A stretch of DNA of 45,297 bases from Nocardiopsis sp. FIRDI 009 (lineage in GTDB: Bacteria; Actinomycetota; Actinomycetes; Streptosporangiales; Streptosporangiaceae), in contig NZ_QPNC01000036.1 of the NCBI RefSeq assembly GCF_003386285.1, forward strand, positions 1 through 45,297. The letters run 5' to 3'. Shown piece by piece: positions 7,165-16,092 of the stretch. Each line of letters begins with the position of its first letter. Position 1 is the stretch's first letter. The position numbers and the translations under genes are program-made. The notes below the pieces were generated by a model that saw only the letters and a program-made list of their open reading frames with translations, did no database searches and was not told the origin of the DNA.

Positions 7165-8199
7165 ATGCTGGAAAAACGTGTGATGGATGACGTTGACCAG
7201 GCGCTCGTCCACGCCCTCCAGGTCGCTCCCCGGGCGAGCTGGGCCCGGATCGGAACGGTCCTGGGACTGGACGCGGCGACGGTCGCGCGCCGCTGGCAGC
7301 GGCTCCACGAGTGCGGCGCGGCGTGGGTGACCTGCGGTCCGGGGACCGGCCTGTCCGGTTCCGGGTGTCTGGCGTTCGTGGAGGTCGACTGCGCGAGCGG
7401 CGACCTGATGCCGGTGGCGCGGGGGTTCGCGGAGCTGCCGCACGTCTCGGCGGTCGAGCACGTCACCGGCGACCGTGACCTGGTGCTCACCGTCATGGCC
7501 GAGGACGTCGGCGCGCTGGCCCGATGGGTCGTGGGCTCGCTGGACACGATGCGCGGCGTGCGGTCCAGCCGCACCCACCTCGCCGGGACGGTGTTCACCG
7601 AGGGCAGCCGGTGGCGGTTCCGCGCCCTGACGCCGCGGCAGGTGGAGAGGCTGGCCGGGGAGGCGCCGGAGCCGCGGCCCGCCCGGCTGCCGGACGCGCT
7701 CGACCGGCGGCTGATCGTGGCGTTGACCGAGGACGGCCGGGCCTCCTACACGGCGCTCGCCGAGCGGTGCGACAGCACGCCCGACACCGTGCGCCGCAGG
7801 GTCCACCGCCTCTTCGCCGCCCGGATGGTGCAGGCCCGCTGCGAGGTCGCCCGGCCGCTCTCGGAGTGGCCGGTCGCCGTTATCGTCTGGGCCCGGGTGC
7901 CGCCCGACCAGGTCGCCGAGGCCGCGCGGAGTGTCACCGGCATGCGCGAGGTGCGCCTGTGCGCGGGGGTGACCGGGCGGCACAACCTGCTGGTCATCGC
8001 GTGGAGCCGGTCGGTGGAGGACGCCCAGCGCTTCGAGGCCGACCTCGCGCGGACGGCCCCGAACCTCGTCGTCGGCGACCGGGCCGTCGCCCTGTGGACG
8101 ATGAAGCTCAGCGGGCAGCTGCTCGACCACCGGGGCTACCGGACGGGCGCCGTGCCCATCGACGCCTGGGACATCCCCACCGGACCGCTCACCGCGTGA
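7165..8199 (+). CDS. Double-module Lrp/AsnC-family regulator
   Basis: A 344-residue protein with two Lrp/AsnC units in tandem. Module 1 (about 1-150) has an HTH around DDVDQALVHALQVAPRASW..IGTVLGLDAATVARRW and an RAM-like effector region. Module 2 (from about residue 175) repeats the pattern with DALDRRLIVALTEDGRASY..LAERCDSTPDTVRRR followed by a second RAM-like part. Most Lrp proteins are about 150 residues with one unit. Start ATG 7165 has GAGGAC just upstream; ATG 7183 is the alternative. It is divergent from the M20/MFS operon and probably controls it in response to an amino acid or acyl-amino acid. Confidence 0.82.
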   Translation: MLEKRVMDDVDQALVHALQVAPRASWARIGTVLGLDAATVARRWQRLHECGAAWVTCGPGTGLSGSGCLAFVEVDCASGDLMPVARGFAELPHVSAVEHVTGDRDLVLTVMAEDVGALARWVVGSLDTMRGVRSSRTHLAGTVFTEGSRWRFRALTPRQVERLAGEAPEPRPARLPDALDRRLIVALTEDGRASYTALAERCDSTPDTVRRRVHRLFAARMVQARCEVARPLSEWPVAVIVWARVPPDQVAEAARSVTGMREVRLCAGVTGRHNLLVIAWSRSVEDAQRFEADLARTAPNLVVGDRAVALWTMKLSGQLLDHRGYRTGAVPIDAWDIPTGPLTA

Positions 8200-8224
8200 G
8201 CCGCCTCGGGCGGGGGAAGCGGAA

Positions 8225-8253
8225 GGGGGCGGTGCCGTCGCGGCACCGCCCCC
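8225..8253. terminator. Two-way hairpin terminator
   Basis: GGGGGCGGTGCCG (8225-8237) pairs perfectly with CGGCACCGCCCCC (8241-8253) around a TCG loop. It lies between the convergent Lrp-type and AGCS genes, about 25 and 80 bases from their stops, and can serve both. Confidence 0.75.
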
Positions 8254-8331
8254 GCGTGTGGCCCGTCCGGGCGGGTGGCCGAGTGAGGGTGGGTCACCCG
8301 GGTCCGGACGGATCGTCGCGGCCGGGTCGGG

Positions 8332-9795
8332 TCAGCCCTTGCCGACCGTCCTGCCGATGTGCTCCAGGTCCTCCTGGTTCCAGCACTCGATCCCGGTGAC
8401 GTCGGGCATGCTCGCCTTGGTGAAGACGGGGTCCGCGCCCTGGCGGCGCTGCCGGACGAAGTCGTCGAGCAGCCGGAACGCGATCGGCGCGAGGAGCGCC
8501 AGCGCGGCGAGGTTGACCAGGGCCATCAGACCCATGGTCGTGTCGGCCAGGCTCCAGACCAGACCGCCGGACCCGATCGCGCCGAGGAAGGTCACCACCA
8601 CGACCGTGAGCCGGAAGCCGATCATCACCGACGGGTTCGGAGTCAGGTAGGAGACGTTCGAGACACCGTAGAAGGTGTTGCCGAGCACCGAGGTGAAGGC
8701 CACCAGCAGGATGATCAGCGTGAGCAGGTGCAGCGCCCACGGGCCGAGGCTGGTCTCCAGCGCGTTCTGCGTCAGCGTCGGACCGGCCTCCGCGGTGTAG
8801 GTCGGGTCGGACAGCAGGATGATGAAGGCCGTCGTGGAGCAGACGATGAGGGTGTCGAAGTAGACGCCCAGCGTCTGCACGAGGCCCTGCTTGACCGGGT
8901 GGCTGACGGCGGCGCTGGCGGCGGCGTTGGGGGCCGAGCCCAGGCCCGCCTCGTTGGAGAACATGCCGCGCCGCATGCCCTGCACGATCGCCGTGCCGAT
9001 ACCGCCCGCGGCGATCTCCCGGAGACCGAAGGCGTGCATGACGATGTCGGCGATCACGGCGGGGATCTGGCCGATGTTCATCACGACGACGACCAGGCCC
9101 ATGAGGACGTAGAGCGCCGCCATGAAGGGCACCAGCGCCGTCGCGGCCTGGGCGATCCTGCGGGCGCCGCCGAAGATGATCACACCGGCGGCGCCGGCGA
9201 TCACCACGCCCACCGCGTACGGCAGCCACGGAGCGGCGTCCGCGCCGGTGGCGGTGGAGACCGTGTTCGAGATGGCGGCAGAGATGGTGTTGCTCTGCAC
9301 GCTGTTGAACACGAGGCTGAAGGTCACCGTGATGATGACGGCGAAGAGCACGCCCATCCACCGGGAGCCGAGTCCGCGCTCCATGTAGTACGCGGGGCCG
9401 CCCTGGTAACCCTCCTTCCCGCCGATCTTGTAGAGCTGGGCGAGGGTGGACTCGACGAAGCTCGCCGCGCCCACGAGCAGCGCCATCGCCCACATCCAGA
9501 AGACGGCGCCGGGACCGCCGAGCGCGATCGCGGTGGCCACGCCGGCGATGTTGCCGGTACCGATGCGGGCGGCGGCGGAGACGGCGAAGGCCTGGAAGGC
9601 CGAGATCGGTTTGCCGCCGTCGGGGGTACGGCCGGGGTCACCCCGCATCGCGCGGAACATCTCGGGGAGCAGGCGGAACTGCACGCCCTTGGAGCGCACG
9701 GTGAAGTACAGGCTCAGGATGAGCAGGACGGGGATGAGCAGGTACGCCCAGAAGGCGTCGTTGAGGGCGCCGATGCCTGAGTTGATGGCGTCCAC
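8332..9795 (-). CDS. AGCS-family amino acid:sodium symporter
   Basis: A 487-residue polytopic membrane protein of the alanine/glycine:cation symporter (AGCS) family, which imports small amino acids with sodium. Family signatures include GVQFRLLPEMFRAM near residue 40, AARIGTGNIAGVATAIALGGPGA (about 74-96), GGPAYYMERGLG and RGMFSNEAGLGSAPNAAA, the highly conserved Asn/Glu segment. About 11 hydrophobic segments follow the usual pattern. The GTG at 9795 has GAAGGGA seven bases upstream. It is monocistronic, convergent with the Lrp-type gene and divergent from nadE. I looked for a glycine riboswitch in its leader and did not find a convincing one. Confidence 0.92.
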   Translation of the reverse strand: MDAINSGIGALNDAFWAYLLIPVLLILSLYFTVRSKGVQFRLLPEMFRAMRGDPGRTPDGGKPISAFQAFAVSAAARIGTGNIAGVATAIALGGPGAVFWMWAMALLVGAASFVESTLAQLYKIGGKEGYQGGPAYYMERGLGSRWMGVLFAVIITVTFSLVFNSVQSNTISAAISNTVSTATGADAAPWLPYAVGVVIAGAAGVIIFGGARRIAQAATALVPFMAALYVLMGLVVVVMNIGQIPAVIADIVMHAFGLREIAAGGIGTAIVQGMRRGMFSNEAGLGSAPNAAASAAVSHPVKQGLVQTLGVYFDTLIVCSTTAFIILLSDPTYTAEAGPTLTQNALETSLGPWALHLLTLIILLVAFTSVLGNTFYGVSNVSYLTPNPSVMIGFRLTVVVVTFLGAIGSGGLVWSLADTTMGLMALVNLAALALLAPIAFRLLDDFVRQRRQGADPVFTKASMPDVTGIECWNQEDLEHIGRTVGKG

Positions 9796-10029
9796 AGGGA
9801 CTTCCCTTCGTCGTCGGCGGAGACGGCGTTGTCTCGCTCCGCGACTCGTTCGTGTCCGCGGGGGGCAGGGCGGAGGTTGCGTACGTGTGGGGCTTGTTCC
9901 GTTGACGTTCGAACACGGAAGGTGACAACGCGGTCGAGGTCGTCGCCGGTTGGAGCACCCGGGCCGCTATGGGTGGTGCGGGCCCCGACCAGATAAAGGG
10001 AAAAACGCCCGCTATGCAAGATAGGTCAC

Positions 10030-10048
10030 TTCCGAACATGATTCGGAA
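10030..10048. promoter_or_regulatory. TTCCGAA dyad
   Basis: Perfect inverted repeat TTCCGAA (10030-10036) / TTCGGAA (10042-10048) with a five-base spacer, 235 bases upstream of the AGCS start. It resembles the dyad at 10266. Candidate operator; the binding protein is unknown. Confidence 0.4.
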
Positions 10049-10265
10049 ACTGCGCTCCCGGGCGGGTCGGCGTCGGGGCTGGAGGGCCGGGATCGGGGGC
10101 GGGGTGAAGCGGGGGGAAATGCCCGGAGAAGCCCTGGAGAGCCGGGGTTTTTCGGTGCGTCGGCCGCCTTCCGGCGGGCGGGACGGCACTCGGTCGCCGC
10201 TTCGACCTGGACTCTTCCGCATGCCGAACCGTAAGGAATCCTTGTGGTGCACCTCACGAGTAAAA

Positions 10266-10286
10266 TTCCCGAATCAGACTCGGGAA
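10266..10286. promoter_or_regulatory. TTCCCGA dyad
   Basis: Perfect inverted repeat TTCCCGA (10266-10272) / TCGGGAA (10280-10286) with a seven-base spacer, 96 bases upstream of the nadE start. Its arms resemble those of the dyad at 10030, suggesting the same or a related regulator acts on both divergent genes. Confidence 0.4.
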
Positions 10287-10381
10287 CGGCTGGAGTGTGG
10301 CGTCGGCCACGCCTGAATTAGCCTTGTTATATAAATGTGACATGTTGCGTCCGTGTTAACTCATTCGCTACGGTTCACACC

Positions 10382-12133
10382 GTGGTACAACTTCGTATAG
10401 CTCTGGCACAGATCAACCCAGTTGTGGGTGATCTGGATCGAAATTGCGACAGCGTCGTCGCTTACGCTCGCCAGGCGAGCGACGCTGGAGCCCATCTCGT
10501 GGTGTTCCCCGAGATGGTCGTGACGGGATACTCGGTCGAGGATCTCGCCCTGCGGGACGGTTTCGTCTCCGCGTCCACCAAGGCCACCCACCGACTCGCC
10601 GAACGCCTCTCCGCGGAGGGACTGGGCCATCTCCCGACGGTCGTCGGCTTCCTGAACCGCAAGGAGGGCGCCGGAGCCCGCTTCGGCCAGCCCTCGGGCG
10701 CTCCGCAGAACTCCCTCGCGGTCCTGCACCGGGGCCGGGTCCGGCTCGTGTCGGCCAAACACCACCTGCCCAACTACGGGGTGTTCGACGAGTTCCGCTA
10801 CTTCGTGCCCGGGGACACGATCCCGGTGCTGCGGTTGCACGGCGTCGACATCGCCTTCGCCATCTGCGAGGACCTGTGGCAGGACGGCGGCCCCGTCGCC
10901 GCCGCGGCCGAGGCCCGCGCCGGGATGCTGATCACGTTGAACGGCTCCCCCTACGAGCGGCACAAGGACGACGTGCGGCTCGGACTCTGCCAGCGTCGGG
11001 CACGGGAGATCGGCGCCGCCATCGGCTACGTCAACATGACCGGCGGCCAGGACGACCTGGTCTTCGAGGGCGACTCCCTCATCGTCGACGCCGACGGGGA
11101 GCTGGTCGCCCGGGCCGCGCAGTTCGAGGACGAGCTGCTGGTCACCGACGTCTCCCTGCCGCGGGCGGAGTCCTGGGCCGACGAGCCGACGGAGGCCGGC
11201 GGCTTCCGAGTCGTGCGGTACACCGTCTCGGAGCAGCCGGCCGCGCCCTACGAGACGCGTCCCCCCGTCCTGACCCCGCGCAAGGACCCGCTCAACGACC
11301 TCGGCGAGGTCTACACCGCGCTCGTCACCGGAGTCCGCGACCACGTCCGCAAGAACGGGTTCACCTCGGTCCTGGTGGGCGTCTCCGGCGGTGTCGACTC
11401 CGCGCTGACCGCCACGATCGCCGCCGACGCGGTGGGGGCGGCGAACGTGCACGCCCTCGTCTCCCCCGGACGGGGATCCGACGCCGAGGCCTTGGACCGC
11501 GCCGAGGACCTGATCAAACGGCAGGACCTGATCCGGCGCCTCTACCCGACCGACGCCCTGCTCGACGCGCTGGAGTCGACCTTCGCCACCGACGACGGGG
11601 TGCGGGGGGCCCTCCTCGACCAGGCGCGGGGCGCCCTCCTCGCCACCCTGTCCCGCCAGGAGGGGCACCTGGTCCTGGCGACCGGCAACAAGACCGAGCT
11701 GGCGACCGGCGCGTGCGCCCACTACGGCGACGCCGTGGGGGCCTACGCGCCGCTCAAGGACTGCTGGAAGACCCTGGTCTGGGAGCTCGCCCGCTGGCGC
11801 AACGCCCAGCGGGCCGGGGTGGACGGCGCGCCGCCCATCCCGGAGTCCTCCCTGGACCGGCGACCGGTCAACGGGTGGGAGCTCATCGCACCGGCGCCCG
11901 AGCGCCCGGGGTACGAGGTGCTCGACGGGTTGCTGGACGCCTACATCGGCACCGACCAGGGCGTCGCGGCGCTGACCGCCGCCGGTTTCGCCCCCGACCT
12001 GGTCCGGCACGTCGTCCGGCTGGTCGACCGGGCCGAGCACAAGCGCCGCCAGTACCCGCCCGGCCCCAAGATCACCCGGCGCAACCTGGGCCGGGACCGA
12101 CGGCTGCCGATCACCAACCGGTGGTTGGCCTGA
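10382..12133 (+). CDS. nadE: Glutamine-dependent NAD+ synthetase
   Basis: A 583-residue two-domain enzyme making NAD+ from deamido-NAD+, ATP and glutamine. The N-terminal nitrilase-type glutaminase domain (about 1-270) has the Glu-Lys-Cys triad: E44 (FPEM), K126 (AKHHLPNYG) and C162 (ICEDLW). The C-terminal synthetase domain has the pyrophosphatase P-loop SGGVDS near 335-340 and the TGNKTELATG segment. Start GTG 10382 gives the family N-terminus MVQLRIALAQINPVVGDLD; an upstream in-frame GTG (10337) would add 15 residues lacking family similarity. The Shine-Dalgarno is weak. One residue to note: the usual 'KSHRRQYPPG' segment reads EHKRRQYPPGPKIT, which is normal for the actinobacterial form. 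Confidence 0.95.
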   Translation: MVQLRIALAQINPVVGDLDRNCDSVVAYARQASDAGAHLVVFPEMVVTGYSVEDLALRDGFVSASTKATHRLAERLSAEGLGHLPTVVGFLNRKEGAGARFGQPSGAPQNSLAVLHRGRVRLVSAKHHLPNYGVFDEFRYFVPGDTIPVLRLHGVDIAFAICEDLWQDGGPVAAAAEARAGMLITLNGSPYERHKDDVRLGLCQRRAREIGAAIGYVNMTGGQDDLVFEGDSLIVDADGELVARAAQFEDELLVTDVSLPRAESWADEPTEAGGFRVVRYTVSEQPAAPYETRPPVLTPRKDPLNDLGEVYTALVTGVRDHVRKNGFTSVLVGVSGGVDSALTATIAADAVGAANVHALVSPGRGSDAEALDRAEDLIKRQDLIRRLYPTDALLDALESTFATDDGVRGALLDQARGALLATLSRQEGHLVLATGNKTELATGACAHYGDAVGAYAPLKDCWKTLVWELARWRNAQRAGVDGAPPIPESSLDRRPVNGWELIAPAPERPGYEVLDGLLDAYIGTDQGVAALTAAGFAPDLVRHVVRLVDRAEHKRRQYPPGPKITRRNLGRDRRLPITNRWLA

Positions 12134-12163
12134 CGGATTCCGGGGCGGCGGACGCCGACGGGA

Positions 12164-12197
12164 CCGCGGTGCGGGGGCCTGGCGCTCCGCATCGCGG
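12164..12197. terminator. Possible hairpin between nadE and DMT gene
   Basis: CCGCGGTGCGG (12164-12174) can pair with CCGCATCGCGG (12187-12197) with one G-U pair. It lies about 30 bases after the nadE stop and 40 before the end of the convergent transporter gene. There is no T-run, so this is only a moderate candidate. Confidence 0.4.
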
Positions 12198-12236
12198 CCC
12201 CGGGGTCGGATGCCGACCGGCGCGGCGGACTCCCCG

Positions 12237-13160
12237 TCATCCCACGCCCGACCCGAGATCCTCCTCGTCGGCGCGGCGGGACGTCCGGCTCCCTCCGTCG
12301 GCGGGACCGGGCGACCCGGTGTCCGGGGCGACGGTGAGCAGCCGGATTCCGTGCGCGGCCAGCAGCGCGCTCGCCAGGGCGACCGCCCCGCCCGCCCAAC
12401 CGCCCGCGTAGGACTCGCCCATGAACGCCACCCCGATCACGGAGGCCGCGACCGGGTTGGTCAGGGTGGTGATGCCCAGCGGCGCCCCGAGGTCCACGCC
12501 CTGGTAGGCGGCCTGGGCGAGGAAGAGACCGAGGATCGCGATCACCGGGGTGGCCAGCGTGGCGGGGTGCGTCAGACCGGCGGACCCGGTCGCGGCGAGG
12601 ACGGAGACCGACGTCTTGACCGTGGCGGAGGAGACCCCGAAGGCCACCCCCGCCGCCCCGGACAGCAGGTAGCTGCGCCACGCGGTCGACGGCACCCGGC
12701 CCGCGATCCACGCGGTGACCGCCAGGAGCACCGTCGTGCCGACCCCGACCAGCACCGAGTCCGGCCGGTCCAGGACACCGCCCGGGCCGCTGGTGACCGA
12801 CACCGACAGCAGGGTCCCGAGCGCCACCACGGTGAACGCCGCCCCGCGCCACTCCGCGCGGCTCACGCGCCGCCCGCCGAGCCGGGCCGACCACGGGACG
12901 CCGAACACGAGAACCAGTACGCCCAGCGGCTGGATCACCGTGAGCGGGGCGAAGCCGACCGCCGCGACCTGGAACCCCGCGCGTCCCCCGTTGAACACCA
13001 GCGACACCCACCACAGGGGGTGTCGCAGCAGGTCGACCACCTGGCGGAGTCCGGTGAGCGGGGCGGTCACGCGCACGGCGAGTCGGCGCTGGGCCACCGC
13101 CGCCGCCGTGTAGGCCGCGCAGGACAGGACGGCGAACCCGATCCCCAGCCACATATCCAT
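12237..13160 (-). CDS. DMT-superfamily membrane transporter
   Basis: A 307-residue protein with about nine or ten hydrophobic segments arranged in two halves, as in drug/metabolite (EamA/NIPA-like) transporters. The 'APLTVIQPLGVLVLVFGVPWSA' stretch and the second-half 'GITTLTNPVAASVIGVAFMGE' are the recurring half-motifs. The C-terminal 30 residues are a polar, Asp/Arg-rich cytosolic tail. I placed the start at ATG 13160 (MDMWLG) because GGGAGG is nine bases upstream; ATG 13169 is equally in frame. It stands alone, convergent with nadE and about 50 bases downstream of the ABC ATPase gene. The substrate is unknown. Confidence 0.78.
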   Translation of the reverse strand: MDMWLGIGFAVLSCAAYTAAAVAQRRLAVRVTAPLTGLRQVVDLLRHPLWWVSLVFNGGRAGFQVAAVGFAPLTVIQPLGVLVLVFGVPWSARLGGRRVSRAEWRGAAFTVVALGTLLSVSVTSGPGGVLDRPDSVLVGVGTTVLLAVTAWIAGRVPSTAWRSYLLSGAAGVAFGVSSATVKTSVSVLAATGSAGLTHPATLATPVIAILGLFLAQAAYQGVDLGAPLGITTLTNPVAASVIGVAFMGESYAGGWAGGAVALASALLAAHGIRLLTVAPDTGSPGPADGGSRTSRRADEEDLGSGVG

Positions 13161-13209
13161 GTCCGCCATCCTCCCGTCCGCGCCGGGCACGGAGGCGGCG
13201 GGGGCGACC

Positions 13210-14187
13210 CTAGTCCGCGCTGGGGACCGCGCCCCGGTACAGCGCGGCCACCACGTGCTCGATGTCGGGTTCGCGCAGGGTCAGGTCGGCGACCCCGTGC
13301 CGCCGGGTGATCTCCGCGATCACCGCAGCCGGGTTGTCCGACAGCTCCAGCCACTGGCGGGGCCCCTCGACGCGCACGCAGGTCCCGCCCGGGACCTCGA
13401 CCGGCGGGGCCGGGGCCGCCAGATCCACCACCAGGACCCGGGGCGCGGGCACGCTCGCGCGCAGTCCGGCCAGGTCGCCGTCGTAGGCCAGGGTGCCGCG
13501 GTCGATCACCACGACCCGTCGGCACAGCCGCTCGACGTCGCCCAGGTCGTGCGTGGTGAGCAGGATCGTCGTCCCCTCCTCCGCGTTGAGCCGGAGGAGG
13601 AACGCGCGGATGGCCGCCTTGCTCACCACGTCCAGGCCGATGGTCGGCTCGTCCAGGACCAGCAGTTCGGGGCCGTGCAGGAGGGCGGCGGTGAGGTCGC
13701 CGCGCATGCGCTGGCCGAGGCTGAGCTGGCGCACCGGGGTGGCCAGGAACGGTCCCAGATCCAGCAGGTCGGTGAGCTCGGCGAGGCGGCGCGCGTGGTC
13801 GGCGGCCGGGATCCGGTACATGTGGCGGGTCAGCTCCAGGCTGTCCCGGAGCGGCAGGTCCCACCACAGGGTGGTGCGCTGTCCGAACACGACGCCGATG
13901 CGGGCGGCCAGCCGGGTGCGTTCGCGGGACGGTTCGAGGCCGGCGACCCGGACCCTGCCCGCGGTCGGGGTGAGGATGCCGGTCAGCATCTTCATCGTCG
14001 AACTCTTGCCCGCGCCGTTGGGGCCGAGGTATCCCACGATCTCGCCCGGTCGGACGGTGAGGGTCACGTCGCGGACGGCGCTGACCGTGCGCCTCCTCCG
14101 CCGGAGGAGGGGACCCTCGCGGAGGGTGAAGTCCCGGCTCAGGCCGAGGGTCTCGATGATGGGCCGGTCGTCGTGGCTGGAGGTCAT
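13210..14187 (-). CDS. ABC-2 exporter ATP-binding protein
   Basis: A 325-residue ATPase subunit. Walker A is GPNGAGKSS (about 55-63), the signature is LSLGQRMRGDL, Walker B is LLVLDEPTIGLD and the H-loop is LLTTHD. It resembles the ABC-2 ATPases that pair with DUF990-type permeases (viologen/daunorubicin-like exporters). An unusual basic loop (LLRRRRRTVSAVRDV) precedes the Walker A domain, as is common in this subgroup. The ATG at 14187 lies three bases after the stop of the first permease gene with GGGAG upstream. It is the last gene of the three-gene exporter operon. Confidence 0.92.
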   Translation of the reverse strand: MTSSHDDRPIIETLGLSRDFTLREGPLLRRRRRTVSAVRDVTLTVRPGEIVGYLGPNGAGKSSTMKMLTGILTPTAGRVRVAGLEPSRERTRLAARIGVVFGQRTTLWWDLPLRDSLELTRHMYRIPAADHARRLAELTDLLDLGPFLATPVRQLSLGQRMRGDLTAALLHGPELLVLDEPTIGLDVVSKAAIRAFLLRLNAEEGTTILLTTHDLGDVERLCRRVVVIDRGTLAYDGDLAGLRASVPAPRVLVVDLAAPAPPVEVPGGTCVRVEGPRQWLELSDNPAAVIAEITRRHGVADLTLREPDIEHVVAALYRGAVPSAD

Positions 14188-14190
14188 GGG

Positions 14191-15018
14191 TCAGCTCCCG
14201 GTGGATCGGTAGCGGCGCAGGCCGGCGCGCCAGCAGAGGGCGGCGACGGCGCACATGAGGAGGGCGGCGACGGGCGGCGCGAGGCGGAGCGCGTCGGGCA
14301 GGCCGGTCGGATCGGGGCGGCCGAGCAGGAACAGGGCGGGCTGCCAGCTGACGAAGGCCAGCGGGAGCACGAAGGTCGCGGAGCGCACGACCTCACGGCC
14401 GTAGACGGCGAGCGGGTACTCCGTCAGGGCCTGCCCGCCGTAGGTGAGCGAGTTGGCGGCCTGGCGCGCGTCGGTGGCGACGAACTGGATACACGCACTC
14501 GCCGTCCACACGGCACAGCAGAGGGCGATCGAGGAGACCAGCAGCACCGGCAGCATGAGGGCGCGCGCGGGCGTCCAGTCGATGTCGCACCGGACGAGGG
14601 CGAGGACGAGCACCGCGGCGGCGGGGACGATCTTGCCCAGCCTTCGCGGGGTGAACTGGTCGGTGGCCAGCAGGACGAGCGGCGGGACCGGGCGGATGAG
14701 CATCGTGTCGAAGGCCCCGGTCCGGATGTGCTGGCCCAGCCGCTCCACCGACCCCATGAGCATGTCGGCGCACCCGAAGGCGGTCGCGGACAGCCCGTAG
14801 ACGAGCAGCCCCTCGGCGACGCCGAACCCGGCCAGTTCGCCCGCGTGGCCGAACACGATGACGACGGCGCCCATCTCGGCGAGCGCGCCCAGGGAGACGA
14901 AGACGGTGAGCAGGACCAGGGAGGCCGGGTACTGGGCCAGGGCGCGGCACCACGTCCACGCGAGTCGGACGTAGATCCGCAGCGGCCACGGCGCGCGGGT
15001 CCGGAGCGGTTCAGCCAC
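14191..15018 (-). CDS. ABC-2 exporter permease
   Basis: A 275-residue permease with about six hydrophobic segments, matching ABC-2 permeases of the DUF990 type (ABC2_membrane_6). The sequence 'RTGAFDTMLIRPVPPLVLLATDQF' around residues 98-121 is the characteristic cytosolic loop ('G.fD..LlRPl') that couples to the ATPase. It begins with GTG 15018, overlapping the upstream permease gene by eight bases, so translation is probably coupled. Together with the following ATPase and the preceding permease it forms a heteromeric exporter with unknown cargo. Confidence 0.88.
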   Translation of the reverse strand: MAEPLRTRAPWPLRIYVRLAWTWCRALAQYPASLVLLTVFVSLGALAEMGAVVIVFGHAGELAGFGVAEGLLVYGLSATAFGCADMLMGSVERLGQHIRTGAFDTMLIRPVPPLVLLATDQFTPRRLGKIVPAAAVLVLALVRCDIDWTPARALMLPVLLVSSIALCCAVWTASACIQFVATDARQAANSLTYGGQALTEYPLAVYGREVVRSATFVLPLAFVSWQPALFLLGRPDPTGLPDALRLAPPVAALLMCAVAALCWRAGLRRYRSTGS

Positions 15019-15811
15019 CCTGGACCACCACCCTGCGCGTCGCGCGGGACGTCACCAGGGCGCCGAGCGCCAGCAGCGCCGCCGCCCACAGGACCTGGAG
15101 GGCCGGGCCGCCCGCCGCAGTCCCGCCCGGCAGCGACTCCTTGCCGAGCAGGACCTCGGCCGGGACCTGGACCATCGACGCCCACGGCAGCAGCCGCAGC
15201 ACGTCCGCCACCGCCGGCGGGAACAGGGTGAGCGGTAGCAGCGCCCCCGCGGCCACCGGCCCCAGCAGTCCCGCCACCGCCCACACGCCCCGGGTGTCGG
15301 TGAGCCAGAAACCGGCCAGCGCGTAGAGGTAGCGCAGCCCGAACGCGACCACGGCGGCCAGGGCGAAGGAGGTGAGGACGGCGACCCAGCGCAGGGGGTC
15401 GTCCGGGAGCCGGAGGTCGAAGACCAGCGCCCCGACGGCGAACGTGGGGACGGCGCGGAAGACCAGCTGGTAAACGGCCCGGCCGAGGTCGTCCGCCAGC
15501 CACCAGGACTGGAGCGGCACGGGTCGGAGGAGGTCGGTGGCCACGGCCCCGTCCCGGATCCGCTCCTCCAGGTCGAGCGGCGGGCCCATGACCGCGACCA
15601 CGGCGAGCAGCGCCTGTGCGACGAACACCTGGGTGACGGCGTCGCGGGCGTCGTAGCCGTTGATCTCCGGTCGGGCGGCGAACAGGGCGAGGAGGACCAT
15701 CGCGTTGATGACGCCGAAGACGGAGTTGGTCAGCAGGCCGGAGAGTGTGGCGACGCGGTAGGCGGAGTGGCGGCGCAGCCCTCGGGCGAACACCGCGCGG
15801 TGGACACGCAT
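15011..15811 (-). CDS. ABC-2 exporter permease, first gene of operon
   Basis: A 266-residue permease with about six hydrophobic segments. It has the coupling-loop motif 'RIRDGAVATDLLRPVPLQSWWLADDLGRA' near residue 85, parallel to the one in its partner permease, so the two are paralogues that form the membrane channel. Start ATG 15811 has AGGGAG upstream. It is the first gene of the exporter operon, and no regulator is adjacent; the next gene upstream is a divergent SDR across a 281-base spacer. Confidence 0.88.
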   Translation of the reverse strand: MRVHRAVFARGLRRHSAYRVATLSGLLTNSVFGVINAMVLLALFAARPEINGYDARDAVTQVFVAQALLAVVAVMGPPLDLEERIRDGAVATDLLRPVPLQSWWLADDLGRAVYQLVFRAVPTFAVGALVFDLRLPDDPLRWVAVLTSFALAAVVAFGLRYLYALAGFWLTDTRGVWAVAGLLGPVAAGALLPLTLFPPAVADVLRLLPWASMVQVPAEVLLGKESLPGGTAAGGPALQVLWAAALLALGALVTSRATRRVVVQGG

Positions 15812-16092
15812 GGGTGTGGCTCCCTGGCGGATCGAGACCGTGCTGGGGTTCGTCCGGTCTCGGCGCCGGGGCGGGGCCGACGGGCGAGTCCGGATCCGGC
15901 ACGTCCCTGATCTCGCACAGGTCCGGGTCGCCGCGAGTGAGTGAGGTTAGCACGGAGTGAGCGGAGGGGCGAGGGGTTTTCGCGAACCCCGGTCCGCGAT
16001 CGGGCGGCGCGCCGTCGACCGACCCCGCATCACGTGCCGGGGGAGCGGTCTGGGTAGCCTCCGACTGCTGAGCGGACACGGGAGGGACAGCT

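Larger units (their letters stand above)
9796..10381. other. Long divergent spacer with two dyads
   Basis: About 590 bases without a supportable gene lie between the AGCS symporter and nadE. The half nearer nadE is AT-richer and contains TATATAAAT-like sequence at 10329-10336, a possible -10 for nadE. It holds two TTCC...GGAA dyads, listed separately. No tRNA, riboswitch or small protein could be supported. Confidence 0.5.

Noticed and set aside
9796..9900. Possible glycine riboswitch in the AGCS leader
   Set aside because: AGCS genes often carry one, but the conserved aptamer core and CTCTCAGG-like segments are not seen. The GAAGG match is the ribosome site.
9901..9925. TTCGAAC-containing stretch as a tRNA T-arm
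   Set aside because: No acceptor stem, anticodon arm or D-arm can be built around it.
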